64,000 nucleotides of DNA from Malachius bipustulatus. Taxonomy: Eukaryota > Arthropoda > Insecta > Coleoptera > Melyridae. The position numbers were made by a program, and so were the translations under genes. The notes under the pieces are model-generated. The model made no database searches. It worked only from the letters and a program-made list of their open reading frames with translations, and was not told the origin of the DNA. Positions 12,763-25,709 of the stretch are shown piece after piece; the first letter of the stretch is position 1, and every line of letters starts with the position of its first letter. The DNA lies in contig OU342639.1 in the NCBI GenBank assembly GCA_910589415.1, positions 7,138,268-7,202,267 of the forward strand, read 5' to 3'.

Positions 12763-15250
12763 TACATAACATCAACTGGCTTAAATACTCAAACTTCTCT
12801 GATGAAGAAGGCCGTGAAGCGGAATCGTTTGCGATCAGCTGTGGTTTTACCCAGCTCGTTGATGAACCAACACGCATTCTCGATCGCGAGGGAGAATTCG
12901 CTAGCCTGTTGGATCTGTTTTTGACCACGAACCCTCAAATGTATACTATTACAGTGAAAGCCCCACTAGGTTCCTCAGACCATAAACTAGTCTCAACATC
13001 TTGTGTCCTACCAATTACTAGTGTTAAAGAAGCAAGTAAACCTCGTGTAGTCTGGCACTATAGATCTGCTAAATGGGAAGAACTCAGGGAATATTATCGA
13101 GATTTTCCGTGGAGGAGTGTCTGTTTCGGCTCTAATGATCCATCTGTTTGTGCTAGGGAAGTTGCTCAAGTCATCCTAACAGGCATGGAAGCCTACATTC
13201 CCTTTTCAAAAAAACAGCCCTCAAACAGCAAACCTTGGTTCAACAAAAGATGCAAGGAAGCTGTCGCCTCCAAACAACTGGCTTTTCGCCAATGGCGAGA
13301 GAGCCCCGACAGCATAAACCACCACAATTTCATCCTTGCTCGAAACAGATGCAAAGAAATAATAGATGAAACCAAGGAAACTCACAACCAAAGAATTAGG
13401 AACAAACTTCTCTCCTGCCCTAACGGTTCGAAATCTTTTTGGTCTGTAATTAAGGCAGTCAGCCAGAACTTCACCAGATCCACGATTCCACCACTTACAC
13501 GGACAGCTGGGACTATCGCATCGACGGCTACTGAGAAGGCGAACTTGTTGGCGGGAGTGTTTTCTTCATACTCTTCCGTCGACTTTCATGGAAGAACTCC
13601 GCCAATAATCCCTTCCGTGGAGCCCAAAATGTCAGACATTGTTTTCCGACAGCGGGTCATAAAGAGCATTATGTTAGCCTTAGACCCAAACAAAGCTTCT
13701 GGGCCCGATGACGTACCTGTTATCGTACTAAAAAAATGCGCCACTGACTGAGCTGTCATCTGTTTTCTGCCGACTTTTCAACTTGTATAAAAAGGGAATA
13801 TTTCCTTCTTGCTGGAAATGTGCACGGATCCAACCTATTCCCAAGAAAGGCAAAAAGACTATACCAAGTAACTATCGACCAGTGGCACTGCTTTCAGTAA
13901 TATCCAAGATTATGGAGAAAAACTATTAACCAACATCTTTTAAAATACTTGGAAGGAGCTAATATAATCAGCGACCGCCAATACGGATTCCGCAAACAGA
14001 GGTCAATTGGTGACCTCCTCACTTACGTCACCGAGCTGTGGAACGGCGCAATCGAGCACCATGGGGAGTCTCGAGGGGTTGCGCTTGATATTTCTAGAGC
14101 TTTCGACCGTGTTTGGCATGATGGACTGTTGGCAAAACTGCAGGCCTTAGGCATGCCCGAGAAATTCTGCTTGTGGCTTGCGAGTTATCTCGGAGATCGT
14201 TCATTGCAGGTGGCAGTCGATGGAGTTCTTTATGAGACCTTTTCCATCAATGCCGGTGTGCCTCAGGGATCCATTTTAGCTCCGACTCTCTTTCTAATAT
14301 TTATAAACGACTTGCTTGAAACAACAAAAAATCCAATATACAGTTTTGTCGACGACAGTACCCTCATATCTTCTTATACGTTAGATGCGCGAACATCTGC
14401 TATCGACGCACAGACTCGCAGGGAGCAAGAAGTTGCCATACTTAACAATGACTTGCAAGAAATTCTAACTTGGGGCGATAGGAACCAAGTCCAATTCAAT
14501 GCTGGAAAAACCCAAGCAGTCATCTTCTCCAAAAAGACCAATAACGTTTTGGAGCCAGATATGATGATGGCGGGACACTCTCTTACCCCAGCGTCATCTC
14601 TTCGTTTACTTGGAGTGAGCCTTGGAGCGAACATGTCTTGGCATGATCATGTTGCAGGTCTGGCGAAGAGTGCTTCTCAAAAACTTGGAACACTCTTCCG
14701 CACGAAGAAATTTTATACACCACAACAGCTTCTCCTCTTATACAAGGCTCAAATCCGACCATCCTTGGAGTACTGCTCAAATATTTGGAGCTCAGCTCCT
14801 AAACATACGCTGAGACTACTCGACTCTATTCAGAAAAGAGCCATCCGCTTGATTGGGGACCCAGATTTGACAAAAAATTTAGACACTCCCGAACATCGAA
14901 GAAGAGTAGCTGACCTGAGTCTGTTTTACAGATATTTTAATGGAAAGTGTTCAAAAGACGTGGCCCGCTTGATTCCACCAAGAATAAGACCGGGCAGAAA
15001 AACACGTCGAGCCGCAGACGCTCATTCGTATCAGGTTCAGCTCGTTACACCTCGTACCACCCTATTTCAGACTTCTTTTATGTATGGAACCGCATCACTT
15101 TGGAATAGCATTCCAAAGGGCGTGTTTCCCGAGGTATATAACCTGCAGAGATTCAAGGCCAACGTGAATCGATATCTCCGCTCGTGCACCGCTCCCAGCG
15201 CGTCATAGGGATTTCCCTGCAGTGCATGTGCGTTTTCAATAAAAAAAAAC

Positions 15251-15784
15251 AGCAGACAAAACAATAACCTAACTCTCGTTAATAAGCTCTTCTTCTTCCA
15301 ATGTTTCAATTTACTTTCTTCACTATCCACTTCTTATATTCCGCCAGATCATATACTCACTTCCACTATTTTTCTTTATAAAATACAAAGGCTCTAATTG
15401 GGCTAGCGCTTTCATACTACTCCGACTAGACTTCGCTCTCTCAGTTCTTCCTCACCGGACTTATAATAACTCTTATGCCAAACGTGCCTGATATTCTGTT
15501 CAAAATAATGCTAATGCTGTTAAATACAATGTCAATTAGTAAATAATCAGCAATGCTTTAATTGCAACTTCGGGTCTTCTCTACGCATCTCCTCTCCCCC
15601 TGAATTACCTATAAATCTATAAATGTACTGGAAGCTGCTTTTCATATTGTTAGTAGTAGACATTATGCTACGGCAGCTCTACTCCAAAAACGCGTGTATT
15701 TTCTGATGGAGCTCCTTATCTTCAGAAATAAAGTATCAGTATACTCCATAACAAGCCATCTAGGTCATTGACAAGAAGGAAAGG
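15251..15784. other. Spacer, no gene identified
   Basis: Mixed-composition DNA just downstream of the retrotransposon tail. No open frame or repeat of note was recognised. Confidence 0.4.
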
Positions 15785-16039
15785 TCAGCTACAATAATTG
15801 ATGTCGTCATTCCTCTTTCTCACAAAGACAATAATAAATCCACAGAGGCAGAGAATACCTGAAAATATGAGAACTTGTGGCGTGGCGATCCAATTAAAGA
15901 GGACTTTAAAGTTGGGAGGATCGTTTATCTCCGTAACACCAATTGCGAGCAGTTGTAACGCAAAATTTAAAGAAAACGTGTGTAGAAGATGCCAAAGTGA
16001 TCTTAAGGATAAGTGTGACACTTCTTCCACCAAGTCCAC
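15785..16039 (-). CDS. Short membrane-type open frame, unrecognised
   Basis: An 84-residue frame (GTG start; the frame opens after a TAA three codons earlier) with an amphipathic N-terminal third, a hydrophobic patch (FALQLLAIGV) and a clear membrane span (VLIFSGILCLCGFIIVFV) followed by basic RKR and a short polar tail. This hydrophobic-then-basic ending looks like the last exon of a membrane protein. There is no ATG, no convincing splice acceptor, and no family I recognise. A chance frame remains possible. Confidence 0.2.
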   Translation of the reverse strand: MDLVEEVSHLSLRSLWHLLHTFSLNFALQLLAIGVTEINDPPNFKVLFNWIATPQVLIFSGILCLCGFIIVFVRKRNDDINYCS

Positions 16040-16070
16040 TTTTGAGATTTATAAATCCCCACTTATACTG

Positions 16071-17600
16071 TAACGAAGTCCGGAAATCCGGCCTCCGTTT
16101 TTGTCTTAGTGTCAGGGGTTGTGCCAGTCATTTACGTTTTTCATTGTCTTTTGTTATTTTTAAATTAATTAAATCAATCAAATCATAAAGCAAAGTCGAG
16201 TCCCGGTTAGTTTCCCGATATTTAAATTTATTATTAATATACCTACCTACTTGGGTTTTTATACATAAGCCGTAAAAATAAAATTTTTAAATCGTCGAAT
16301 TCATACACCGAAGCTGAAGACTCCAATCGCCGAGGAGATAACGCTACGCGATAACGGCCGCAATCGCAGGTAAATTGATTAATCCAAGAGAAAAACAATG
16401 TTTATCGCTAGCGTGGCTTCGATTCTTTTACAAATTTAATAAAAATTTTTAGATTACGACCGCGGTAGGGATACGGGCATATAAGGCCGGGACGGAAAAT
16501 AATCTCTCTCACTGCTCTTCTGAATTTCATTCGAGTCAGTACTGTCCCCGAAGTGTTTTGAAAATTGTTGATTCCGCCCCGTTCCGGGAATAGTGACCGG
16601 TATTAGTAATTGTGAGTACCTACGCAACCGTTTTAGCAAAGCCGCGACCGTCAATAAGAGTTTTCCCGCAAAATAATAAGGTAGGTACCATCAAATATTG
16701 AGTCGAATTTAATCGTGCCCGTTTGTCGTGATTTTATTTATTCCCGTCCATCACCGAGATTAGCGACGTACCCGATAGATTAGGCTCATTAGGTACCACC
16801 AACCCTGTCGTAGCGTAGATAATTATTTGGCCCTTACTAGGAGTGCACTAGGCGGTGTGTGTACCTACGGACGCGTGATACCTGACTTTCCATGCGGTGC
16901 ATGCCCGGCGAGTCAGGGGTTAACGTCGAAGTAGTTACGCGGCCATATAGGGATTCACGCCCCGAGGCGTAGGTGTCTTTCCATGCGGTGTTATGCCCGG
17001 CCGGACGCCCGCACCTCAGGAGTGCCTCCATGCGAAACTGTGTATCTACCCAAAATTTTCGTCGTAATCAACTTTTAGAAAGGTTCCATCGCGCCAAATA
17101 CATTTCTACATTTTACTCCCGCGCACGGCCGAAATACCCTTTCGGTTCGTCGTATTGTTAATCTTTTGCGAACAAGAACCGTCGCGCGTACATTTTATTT
17201 TATTTAATCCGTATTACATTATTTTACCGACCAGACGACTCGCTCAGATCAACCGCCGAACCTGCAATAAAATTAGTTTAATAAGGGATACAAATATAGC
17301 TTGTTTTCATTTATCTGTGAGTTTTATTTTGTGTGTGTACTGTTACCAATTACAACCGCCTTCTCGCCCACATCTTCGCTCCGTGAATTGCCCAGCGCTC
17401 GTGGCTCCGTGCCTAAAGACCACGCGGCCACGCACGATTTTATTTTATTGATTTTTGCGTCCAACCAACCGACCCCTGGGCTAATTCCGTCTCCAGTGAG
17501 CTACCTTAGGGACAAGAGCACCACAACGGTGTCAATTGTGCGAACAGGTTCAACAGGGAATTCAGCGAGAGATTCCCCGAGGGAGTAAACCCTTCCAAAA
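16071..17600 (+). mobile_element. Probable LTR of an LTR retrotransposon (solo or 5' remnant)
   Basis: A candidate LTR begins TGTAACGAAGTCCGG at 16071 and ends near 17600, immediately before a primer-binding-site-like sequence. Its composition is richer in G+C than the spacers and the 3' part carries a CACCACAACGGTGTC block of a kind seen in insect LTRs. No gag or pol follows and no second copy was found, so the interior is lost. The left border is a guess based only on the TG start. Confidence 0.4.
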
Positions 17601-17603
17601 ATC

Positions 17604-17620
17604 TGGCGCCCGAGACATCC
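17604..17620 (+). other. Primer-binding-site-like sequence
   Basis: TGGCGCCCGAGACATCC begins with TGGCGCCC, complementary to a tRNA 3' end of the lysine type used by many retroelements. It lies right after the putative LTR. Only the first eight bases are diagnostic. Confidence 0.45.
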
Positions 17621-17659
17621 GAAGGTGAGTACCGCCAAACCACGAAACCGGATCCTCAG

Positions 17660-20515
17660 AACGCGAACAATCGTCACAATACCTAAACCGATTTAGGATA
17701 TGATGAACGTCCTCTCTAATCTGGACTTGGTCAATAAGCACTAACGATAATATTAATCGGTTAACCTTAATTGGTGCAATAATATTAATAATAATAAAGG
17801 GGTGTTTTTTTTATGGATTACTTATATCGTTAAAAACTTTAATGAAGTTCACTTAAGAGAAAATTATAAAAATGCCACATTTCAAAATAATCCTGTAATT
17901 TGTTTTAATTGTACACATTTATTTGCTGTTAGATGTAAAACGATATCGATATTTAAAAAGTTCGACTTGAATTTTCTTCAGAATTAAATTAAAAGTTTGG
18001 CGTTTAATAGCAGATTAAAGTTTTAAAGGAAATGGGCCATTTTCAAGTGCAATTGAAAACTTCTATAAAGTGCATCGGATGTAATAACGATAAGGGCATT
18101 ATCTTGAAAAGAAATATCACATTGTTTCAGAAACAATGCTTGTATCTATGAAAAGGTTGATACCTGTAAATTTATGACTACATTATTTCACAGAAAACAA
18201 ACTAACCTGACATAGCGGTTTGAACTCGCAGGCGATTTGTTGGTGTTTCTGTTTGCAATATCAACATTAGGGGCAGCGCTGTTAATTTTGAAATGAGACA
18301 GAAAGATGAGTTTGAAACCTCATTACTTTCGTTTTCTGTTTCTTGGTAAAATCCCAGATAATGCCTTTACAAGAGATAATTATTTCTTAGGGATTAAGTA
18401 GAGAAGATCTTCATGACGTTACTCTACTGCAATTTTATAATAAACGTGAATAAAGTAAATGAGTATTTTCATTTTCATTGGATAAATTTTGCTTTAAGTG
18501 AAGTGGCTCCCTCCGGTGGAACAGAGTGAAACAGTATTTTTCTTATTAATGTCAACCGGGAAGAAATTCATTAAATGATGAAACACGCCAAAGTTGGCTA
18601 AGAAATTCCGTGATCTCCATTTTTTATTAGTTGTGTTTTGTGTTTGTAAGAGACTCATATGTAATACGTATAGCAAATAATTACTCAGAATGGGTTATAA
18701 TTAAAATTTTTTCATAAGACGTGAAAGTGTTTGGCATACTGTCAAAATATCAATGTCATGTAATTTTAATTGAAACTGCTTTAGAATTGTGTCGCTTCAC
18801 GTATTTTTTGCAATCTAAGTAATGAAACGGGACATTTAAGCATTGGATTAGTCAGTCAGTTAGCAGATGTAGCTCCATCTAGATTAGAAGCGGTTAGGAC
18901 AGGAAAACGACAAGAAATATATGATTAATGGAATCCCATGCTGTCTTTCAGACACAAAATCACGCTACTTTCGCCCCCTTTATAACTTTACCGAATTGCC
19001 GGAATTGTTAGTCACTTCATCTACACTGCGTACAAAACGAGTGGTGGAAATCGCCAGACATGATCTTGCTTGAAGGAAATACCAGCCCCGATGTCTGTTA
19101 TTTAGTAGAGCATATTCAATTCATATACGCATCACTTGCTACATTGAAAAATATTTTTTTGAGTTATAGAATTCAGGCCGAATATCTGACCAAATTTCAT
19201 ATTCAATTCTATAGGCACATCAGGAGATATATTAAAGAACAATTGGAGCACGTTTAATTCGGAAAAAATTCGATATATCCGGCTAATATATACCAGCATT
19301 GATATCGAAAATATAAGAAAGATTTCACAAACTTGGAGAGTTTTGCTGTGTTAAAGTTCTCATCAAGAATCGTAATAATAATGTGACTTTTGGTCTGAGC
19401 TGCTAAATACTTTAGAAATCAAATTATACTCTTAGAGAGAAATGCTCACTTTTTTGTCTTCAGTGTAATCGTTTCTTTTCCAGTCCATAGTTTTAATTAC
19501 ATACCTACGTTCTATGTATTCTGAATTAATCACCCTTTCGAGGCCATGACGTAATCATCTCCAGTTAGTTCCATGTTATTATCAAACTAATTTCAGCAAT
19601 TTTCATCAGAAGAATTGAACGTCCTCTTCGCTAGATAGGAGCCTAATCGTCTATCGGTTCTTTCCTCCTTTTAGAACACTTGGAGAGTTAATCATCAGTG
19701 AACATTTCGCAGTTCATTTACTTCTGGAAAGATGCCTACTTGACTTAAATAATTTAACTCGTTCAATGCAAAGTAGATTTTCACTCGTATCGTTAAAAAT
19801 TGATTATGGTTTCAAGATGATAAGCAGATAATATTTTAATTATTATTCTAGTGGGTCATAAAATTAGATTTTTACTGAAACGAGTGTCAATTTTTATAAG
19901 TAGTGCTTTTCGGTAACGTCGAGAGTATTTTTAAAACGTTCTTGACTTTTATGATTACGTTGGTAACTTTGAGAAAACCTACACGTAGATTCTTTTTGGA
20001 TCCAATTTTTTGTATGTGTTTGAAATAACATTTTTAACTATCTTTATCACAATTCTTGATAATAGTTTCTGTTCTAGACTCTATTGATAATAAACGGCCA
20101 AAATTCGATGTTTAAGATATAATGTATGATCTATGCGTTTGGTTTCAAACAGCTCATTCTGTCACCCGACAAGAATCCCTGGCAGTTTATTCTGCTTTAC
20201 TCTACTGGACTTTATGTATTCACATTATATATTCATGTACATCATGTAATATTATCGCTTTCGATACTGACATTGTTGCTTAGCCTGCGTGGTCTAATAA
20301 CCGTTCTTGAGGTAAGCGTCCATGAATTAGAGTATATTGCTTAATTAACGCTGAAATTAAAAGGTCTAAACCGCAATATAGAACTCTAAGAGACTACATA
20401 GCTCGTTTGATTCCTCTCATCGGAGGAATTTGTCTGTCATTAATAATGCTAATGTAAAGATCAAGTTCTTGAATTAAAATGTGCAGGTTTTACTGGATAC
20501 AACCATGCGCTCTTC
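17660..20515. other. Spacer, no gene identified
   Basis: AT-rich unique-looking DNA. Open frames such as 17802-17987, 18494-18676 and 19060-19257 have no recognisable domain. No inverted arms or RNA genes were seen. It could be intronic or intergenic. Confidence 0.4.
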
Positions 20516-20824
20516 TTGAGATTATCCAAGAAAAAAATCACTTTGGTTACCATTACATCAGCTTTACATCAGCTAACTAGAAAGATACAGAATATGAAAG
20601 AACAAAATGAACATAAAAGAAACAACTATTTGTGCCTTTATATTGACAAAGCTTTTGATAGCATCCATCAAGACTTATTATCACCTCTGACGTGGAGCCT
20701 AATTGTGGTGCGTGTCAAAAAATGGTGCATGTCAGTGGAGCTGAATATGAATCCAGTAAAGACCACTATTATGTTTCAAGGCCAAGTAAATATTCTATGT
20801 ATAGTTTCAAAAATTCTAACCTGA
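20516..20824 (+). pseudogene. Non-LTR reverse transcriptase fragment
   Basis: A 102-residue frame with ALHQLTRKI, then CLYIDKAFDSIHQDLL (the palm motif holding a catalytic Asp), then directly VKKWCMSVELNMNPVKTTIM, which normally lies well beyond the catalytic DD. The section between, with the catalytic DD motif, is deleted. The pattern is of an R1/RTE-like or jockey-like non-LTR element, unlike the two larger non-LTR elements in this window. Ends of the element were not found. Confidence 0.55.
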
Positions 20825-22188
20825 AATAACGAAAATCTTCTATTTAACCCTTAGTTGGTAACATACTTTTTTCGCTTTATAAATTTAATCCGCGTCTCTC
20901 AGTCGGCGAGCATAGTACAATTCCAGAGTTATAGGTAATAACCCCCATCGCTGAGTCGGGATATACGATTATCATTGAACTACGCAAGTTTTTTCAGAAT
21001 TTAGTTTAGTTCTGCGTATTGGATATCACGCAGACGATATATTTTTTATTTCAGTTGGCTTTAACATGCACAATAAAACGGGCATACCTACTGAACTTAA
21101 TTAGCCTGTACGGGTAGCTTGAAATGGGATATTATCCGAATTGATGAACACTTGAGCAATGATAGAACAATAAGAAAATTTCGCTAAACGAAGCAGTTAT
21201 TGTATTTCATTGATTGCTTCGGGAGGCAAGTGAGGTTGAAACGCTCGACTTCGTTTACAGATAAATTCGAGGGGTATCTATTTTAGGGTAGACTTGATGA
21301 TAACGAAGTAATTTTGATTCAATGCTGACCGCAAAGACAGAGCAGAAGAGCGGAGCCAAGTTGGGTTAAGAAACAATTTAAGAACAGTGTGAAGTTCGAC
21401 TGATGCCATATCCTATATCTCTTGAAAACCTAAGCCTTACTCTCTTGGCCGTGCTTCTAGCTCAATAGCTACCTGTCGCGTTTTCGCTCTTATGAATAAA
21501 ACAAAAGACCCGTTCCAAGAAAGGCGCCATTTTGATGAATAATGTCTCAGAAAACAGCAGAAAACTTCCAGTGTTCTTATTTAGTCAAGCTAAAACTATA
21601 TTGTCCTTGCTAATTCTTTAGTGGAAATGAATTGTACTAGTCGTGCGAGGACAAGCAATGCATTAAATTATATAACAAGTTTTGGATCTGCACATTTTAA
21701 ATATATTTCTCTAAATTAGGATGATCCATAATATAATAATTTATATATAAGGTAGACCAAGTAAGTTTTCAGCAACTTGACTAGTAATTCCGTTTCTCAT
21801 ATACCAATTAGTTCAACCCTCTGTCAAAACTGAAATAAGGGCTTGAACTAGATCCTGAATTAGGCTATATCTAATATCTAATCCTACCTTCGATATTTCT
21901 TCTGTTTAGTTCTTTTGATACCTGCTGTATAGCAGAGACATCCCTCAAAATGAAAAAGGCGATATTTGCCCAGATTCAGTTTTATGTCGCAACATTGTAC
22001 CTAAACAGTTTTTTAATCGAACTGAATCGAAATATCGACAGAATAAAAGTTAAATTGAACTCGTCACGTATCTGTCTGTCTGTGGAAAATCAGGATCTTC
22101 TGGAAATGAACTTAAATGATGATAACTCCCAAACCATCAATTTTCGGATGCACATATGCTGGGGGTCAAATCGACGCGTCTTCTACAA
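20825..22188. other. Spacer, no gene identified
   Basis: No domain-bearing frame. The frame at 21950-22204 runs into the neighbouring foldback element and is not coding. No repeats of note. Confidence 0.4.
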
Positions 22189-22190
22189 TA

Positions 22191-23273
22191 CAGGGTGTAT
22201 CTAAATACACCCTGTATTTACCGAAAAAAATTAAGGGGTGATTCTGTGATGAAAATTAAGGGAAGTATTTAGTATAGAATTTTTTCAAAAAACTCTCCCC
22301 GAAAAAGTTACACCCCTCCGAAGAATAAAAAAAAAAATGGTTTTTATTTTTTATTTTCCCTGTATATTAAGCTAAAGACACGAAAATTGGTAAATATTAA
22401 TTGTCAATGAAACTACATATTTTGAATTTTTTTCAACCCTGAAGTATGCTTAGAAGGGATTGAAATAGTCAACCCCTAAGATATTTTACCTTACAATTTT
22501 TTTTAGATTAAAATTTTTCTTTAAAAAAAAAACACGGCTGAATAGCTCAATTAATCTACAAACTCTTTTATCTCCATAAGTTTTTTCTGAAACTTGCGCA
22601 CTTAAGAGAAAAAAATAAATGTATTGCAAGCTCATGTTATAAATATTGTTTTATTGAACAATAGCCAACCAAAAAATTAGGCAAAGATTCTTACAACTAA
22701 AACAATAGTAAGCAAAGAATGAAAAAAGAAACTGTCGAAGGTCAACAATACAATAATAATGCTATTGTTTTTATGAATGTCACTGCAAAGCACAGACCAC
22801 TAGACCTTAAGGCAAAATATCCTCGCGTTAGCTCATCTTTGTGAAAATGCATTTCATTTATTTTTTTTCTCGTAAATGCTTAAGTTTTCGAAACAACTTG
22901 TGAAGATAAAAAAGTTTGTAGATTCATTGAGCTATTCAGTCGTGATATTTTAGAGAAAATTTTTAATCTAAAAAAAAATTGTATGGTAAAATATCTTAAG
23001 GGTTGACTATTTCAATCCCTTCTAAGCATACATCAGGGTTGAAAAAAATTCAAAATATGTAGTTTCATTGACAATTAATATTTACCAATTTTCGTGTCTT
23101 TAGCTTAATATACAGGGAAAATAAAAAATAAAAACCATTTTTTCTTAATTCTTCGGAGGGGTGTAACTTTTTCGGGGAGAGTTTTTTCGAAAAATTCTAT
23201 ACCAAATACCCCCCTTAATTTTCATCACAGAATCACCCCTTAATTTTTTTCGGTGTTATTTAGATACACCCTG
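22191..23273. mobile_element. Foldback MITE, TA-flanked, arms ~430-450 bp
   Basis: The left end CAGGGTGTATCTAAAT at 22191 is mirrored by the right end at 23273, with TA outside (22189-22190, 23274-23275). The arms (about 22191-22640 and 22840-23273) pair closely, including a segment with GAATAGCTCAAT. Just inside the left tip a second, inverted CACCCTGTA (22207-22216) makes a small terminal hairpin not present at the right end. The core has no coding sequence. Confidence 0.85.
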
Positions 23274-23275
23274 TA

Positions 23276-24924
23276 TATCACCCTGTTTCGTTTGGTCCAT
23301 TGTTAATTAATCACCTGGTATATCGTACAATAATAGATCGTACGAGCTATTAATCTGATCAATTAATTAAATTAGTAAAATATTTGAACGCTTAATATTT
23401 TTTATGGTTTGTAAAACTTGAACTGATCACAAGGCATGTTTATAGACCTAGAAGTATGTATGTTCAGTTGATGCAACTACTCGCCTATGTTAGTAACATT
23501 TCTAAGTAGCCAATTTCCTTGAAAGCATTTGAAATGGTGCAGGTAATACACAGACTAGGGCCTGAAGATGATCCTTTAAAAATGTAAAGGCGGATCGCTC
23601 TGGACTTGAAATGTGAAAAAAAGTCTTACATTCACCTCGCACGTCACATATTGGGACTTTTAAAACATTCAAGACGCACAGTCGGACTCGCCTGCCTTAT
23701 TAATTTTTACCGCATGCAGCTCGTATTTATAATTCCACTCCCTACTTTGTCTGCCGTGAATTGCCCCTATTTTTTTTCTGGATTTAAGATCGAAATTTTA
23801 AAGTTTATACGTTTTATATAAAATCCAATTTGAATATGAATAAACGGAATATTAATAATGGTATAAATTTAGATAATAAATCTATTAGTATTTATTTAAA
23901 CTTAAAATTCTTATTTGCAGTCTGAATCGTATGTAATGAATACATTCATTTTCTCACTTAATATTATTTGTAACTGAAACAGGTTGATTTTTGTTTATTA
24001 TAAATGACATCATGCAGCGAATAAAAATTTCATCCCTAAAGTTAACCACTCCTTTGATGACCCTCCTTTGAATGAGTTGCGACCCCTACAGTTTAAATAA
24101 GAAGTAGGGGCTTAATTGCGATACTTCGTTTGAAAGTTATCTTCGTTCGCTGCACAAAAATTAAATTGTTTTCAAATTTATTGTAGAAACTAACATTAAA
24201 AATTGATTGAAGTCATATGATTTAGGAAATTCGCTACAACACACCACAAATTTAATAAGTAATACCGTTTAATTCTTGATATTGTAACAACAAAAAACCA
24301 TTAAACTTATTTTGGTGTGGGAAATGTTCAAATAATGCTCGCGTTGAACGTCTTGGAAATATTCTAATCCTAAATAAATTTCTCCTAACGGAATTTTTTG
24401 TGCAATATATTTTCTAACAAATTTGAAAACAATATCATTTTTGTATAGAGAGTGGAGAGACCTTTCAAATGAAGTGTCACAATCTTACCCTCCACATTTT
24501 CTAATTTATGGATGGTAAGTGTTAGACTGAGAGGGTTATTAAAGCGAGTGGTCAATTTTCACGCTACTAAGTGTAATTTGATGATAAAAAATCGATCTGT
24601 TTCGAGTGTTTTATAATTCTACAAATACTAACTTGGATAATGAATTTATTCATTATACCTATAATATGCTCTCACTGCGATTTTGTTATGCATGTACGTC
24701 TGCAAAAGACCACAATAATTCGAAGACCTGAATAAAACGCTGTATTACAAAATTTGCTACTTTTGTTGAAACATAATATGCATTGTCGATTAAAAGCTTA
24801 TCGTACAGGCCACTTTTTTATTTTGCCAGAAGCAGAGTCGGTTAAATGAGCAAACTTGCGGAGAATCTGATGCTGATTTGCAATGTGAAAGGAATTAAGG
24901 ATGGCTTTCGTCGTTGCTGAAATA
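23276..24924. other. Spacer, no gene identified
   Basis: AT-rich. The open frame at 23606-23821 has no recognisable domain. Nothing else was seen. Confidence 0.4.
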
Positions 24925-25165
24925 CCAATGCTGGAAAAACTAAAAAAATTTAGATTTATTTATCTTACCCATATCTTATTTATCATTGAAAATAAAAAAA
25001 ATAATCCTTTGTAAGTTTACATAGGTCGTCAAGAGCTATTCTCATCTGATGAAAAAAAATCAAAACCGACTAGATTTCAGTGTTTTCATATTGTTTTTTT
25101 TTTTTTTTTTGATTTTTGATTTTGGTTATGGTCGTCGTATTGTTTTCTCATGTTTATCATTCGGT
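24925..25165. repeat. Diverged partial copy of the 6036-7016 MITE family
   Basis: The order of words matches one arm of the element at 6036-7016: a TTGTAAGTTTACATAGG segment, CGTCAAGAGCTA, then ACCGACTAGAT and TTTTCATA, in the orientation of 6240-6340. It is more AT-rich and carries a long T-run (about 25088-25106). Only part of one arm survives, so it is older than the copy at 6036. Confidence 0.6.
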
Positions 25166-25709
25166 ATTTATAAAATCAACTAAACAAGCAATTTATATAA
25201 AATTTAAAAAAAAAACGTCATATTGATCGTCTAATGCTTTTTCGGCGAAGAATGTTTACTTCTGACGTCATTTGGTGAACATATTGTTTTTTTATTGAAA
25301 ATGCTGCAGGGAAATCCCTATGACGCTCTGGGAGCGGTGCATGTGAGCGGAGCTGTCCATTCACGTTAACTTTGAATCGTTGTAGGTTGTATTCTTTGGG
25401 AAAAACTCCCCTGCTTGGAATTCTATTAAGAGATGTAGAGAACGGATTATAGGTTTTTTTTGTAAGTAGGTGGAGTTTTCCCAAAAAAAAAATCGGATTA
25501 TTTTTTCATTATATTCATTATAAAAAAAATACGAAGAAAATATTTATTATTGAATCGCATAAAAATACACTATTTCTGCGATTGATGCGCAAGAAGGTTT
25601 TTTGGGATAAAAAGGCTTAAACTTGAACCAAATAGGCAATAAAATAGGCAAATTTTACTACCAAATTTTCACTACATAAAAAAATGAGTAACAGAAATTT
25701 ACGTTTATA

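Larger units (their letters stand above)
10362..15208 (+). pseudogene. Jockey-group ORF2 (endonuclease-reverse transcriptase), broken in three places
   Basis: The encoded protein nicks the target DNA and copies its RNA there. Endonuclease motifs: CNIRGLN near 10386, LCETK near 10468, ILGDFNV at 10780-10800, resuming at 12765 with NINWLKY and LGSSDHK near 12974. Reverse transcriptase: NYRPVALLS near 13870, LDISRAFDRVWHD near 14084, GVPQGSILAPTLF near 14257 and catalytic FVDD near 14345. Breaks: the Tc1-like insertion after GDFNV; a one-base gain near 13745 (frame stops at 13751); and an extra A in the A-run at about 13919-13923. The last frame, 13949-15208, gives 419 residues. ATG 10362 is taken as the start because it directly precedes the conserved EKFIVDFCN; an upstream in-frame extension exists. 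Confidence 0.85.
10240..15250 (+). mobile_element. Jockey-group non-LTR retrotransposon, near full ORF2, interrupted
   Basis: A non-LTR retrotransposon running from a GC-richer leader at about 10240 to an A-rich tail (AATAAAAAAAAAC, about 15238-15250). The order is apurinic-type endonuclease, linker, reverse transcriptase and a C-terminal extension, with no RNase H. That fits the jockey/CR1 group. No ORF1 was seen, so it is either 5'-truncated or begins with ORF2. A 1,962-bp Tc1-like element splits the endonuclease. Two further fragments of the same family lie at 25278-31120 and 61803-62485, both on the minus strand. Confidence 0.85.
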
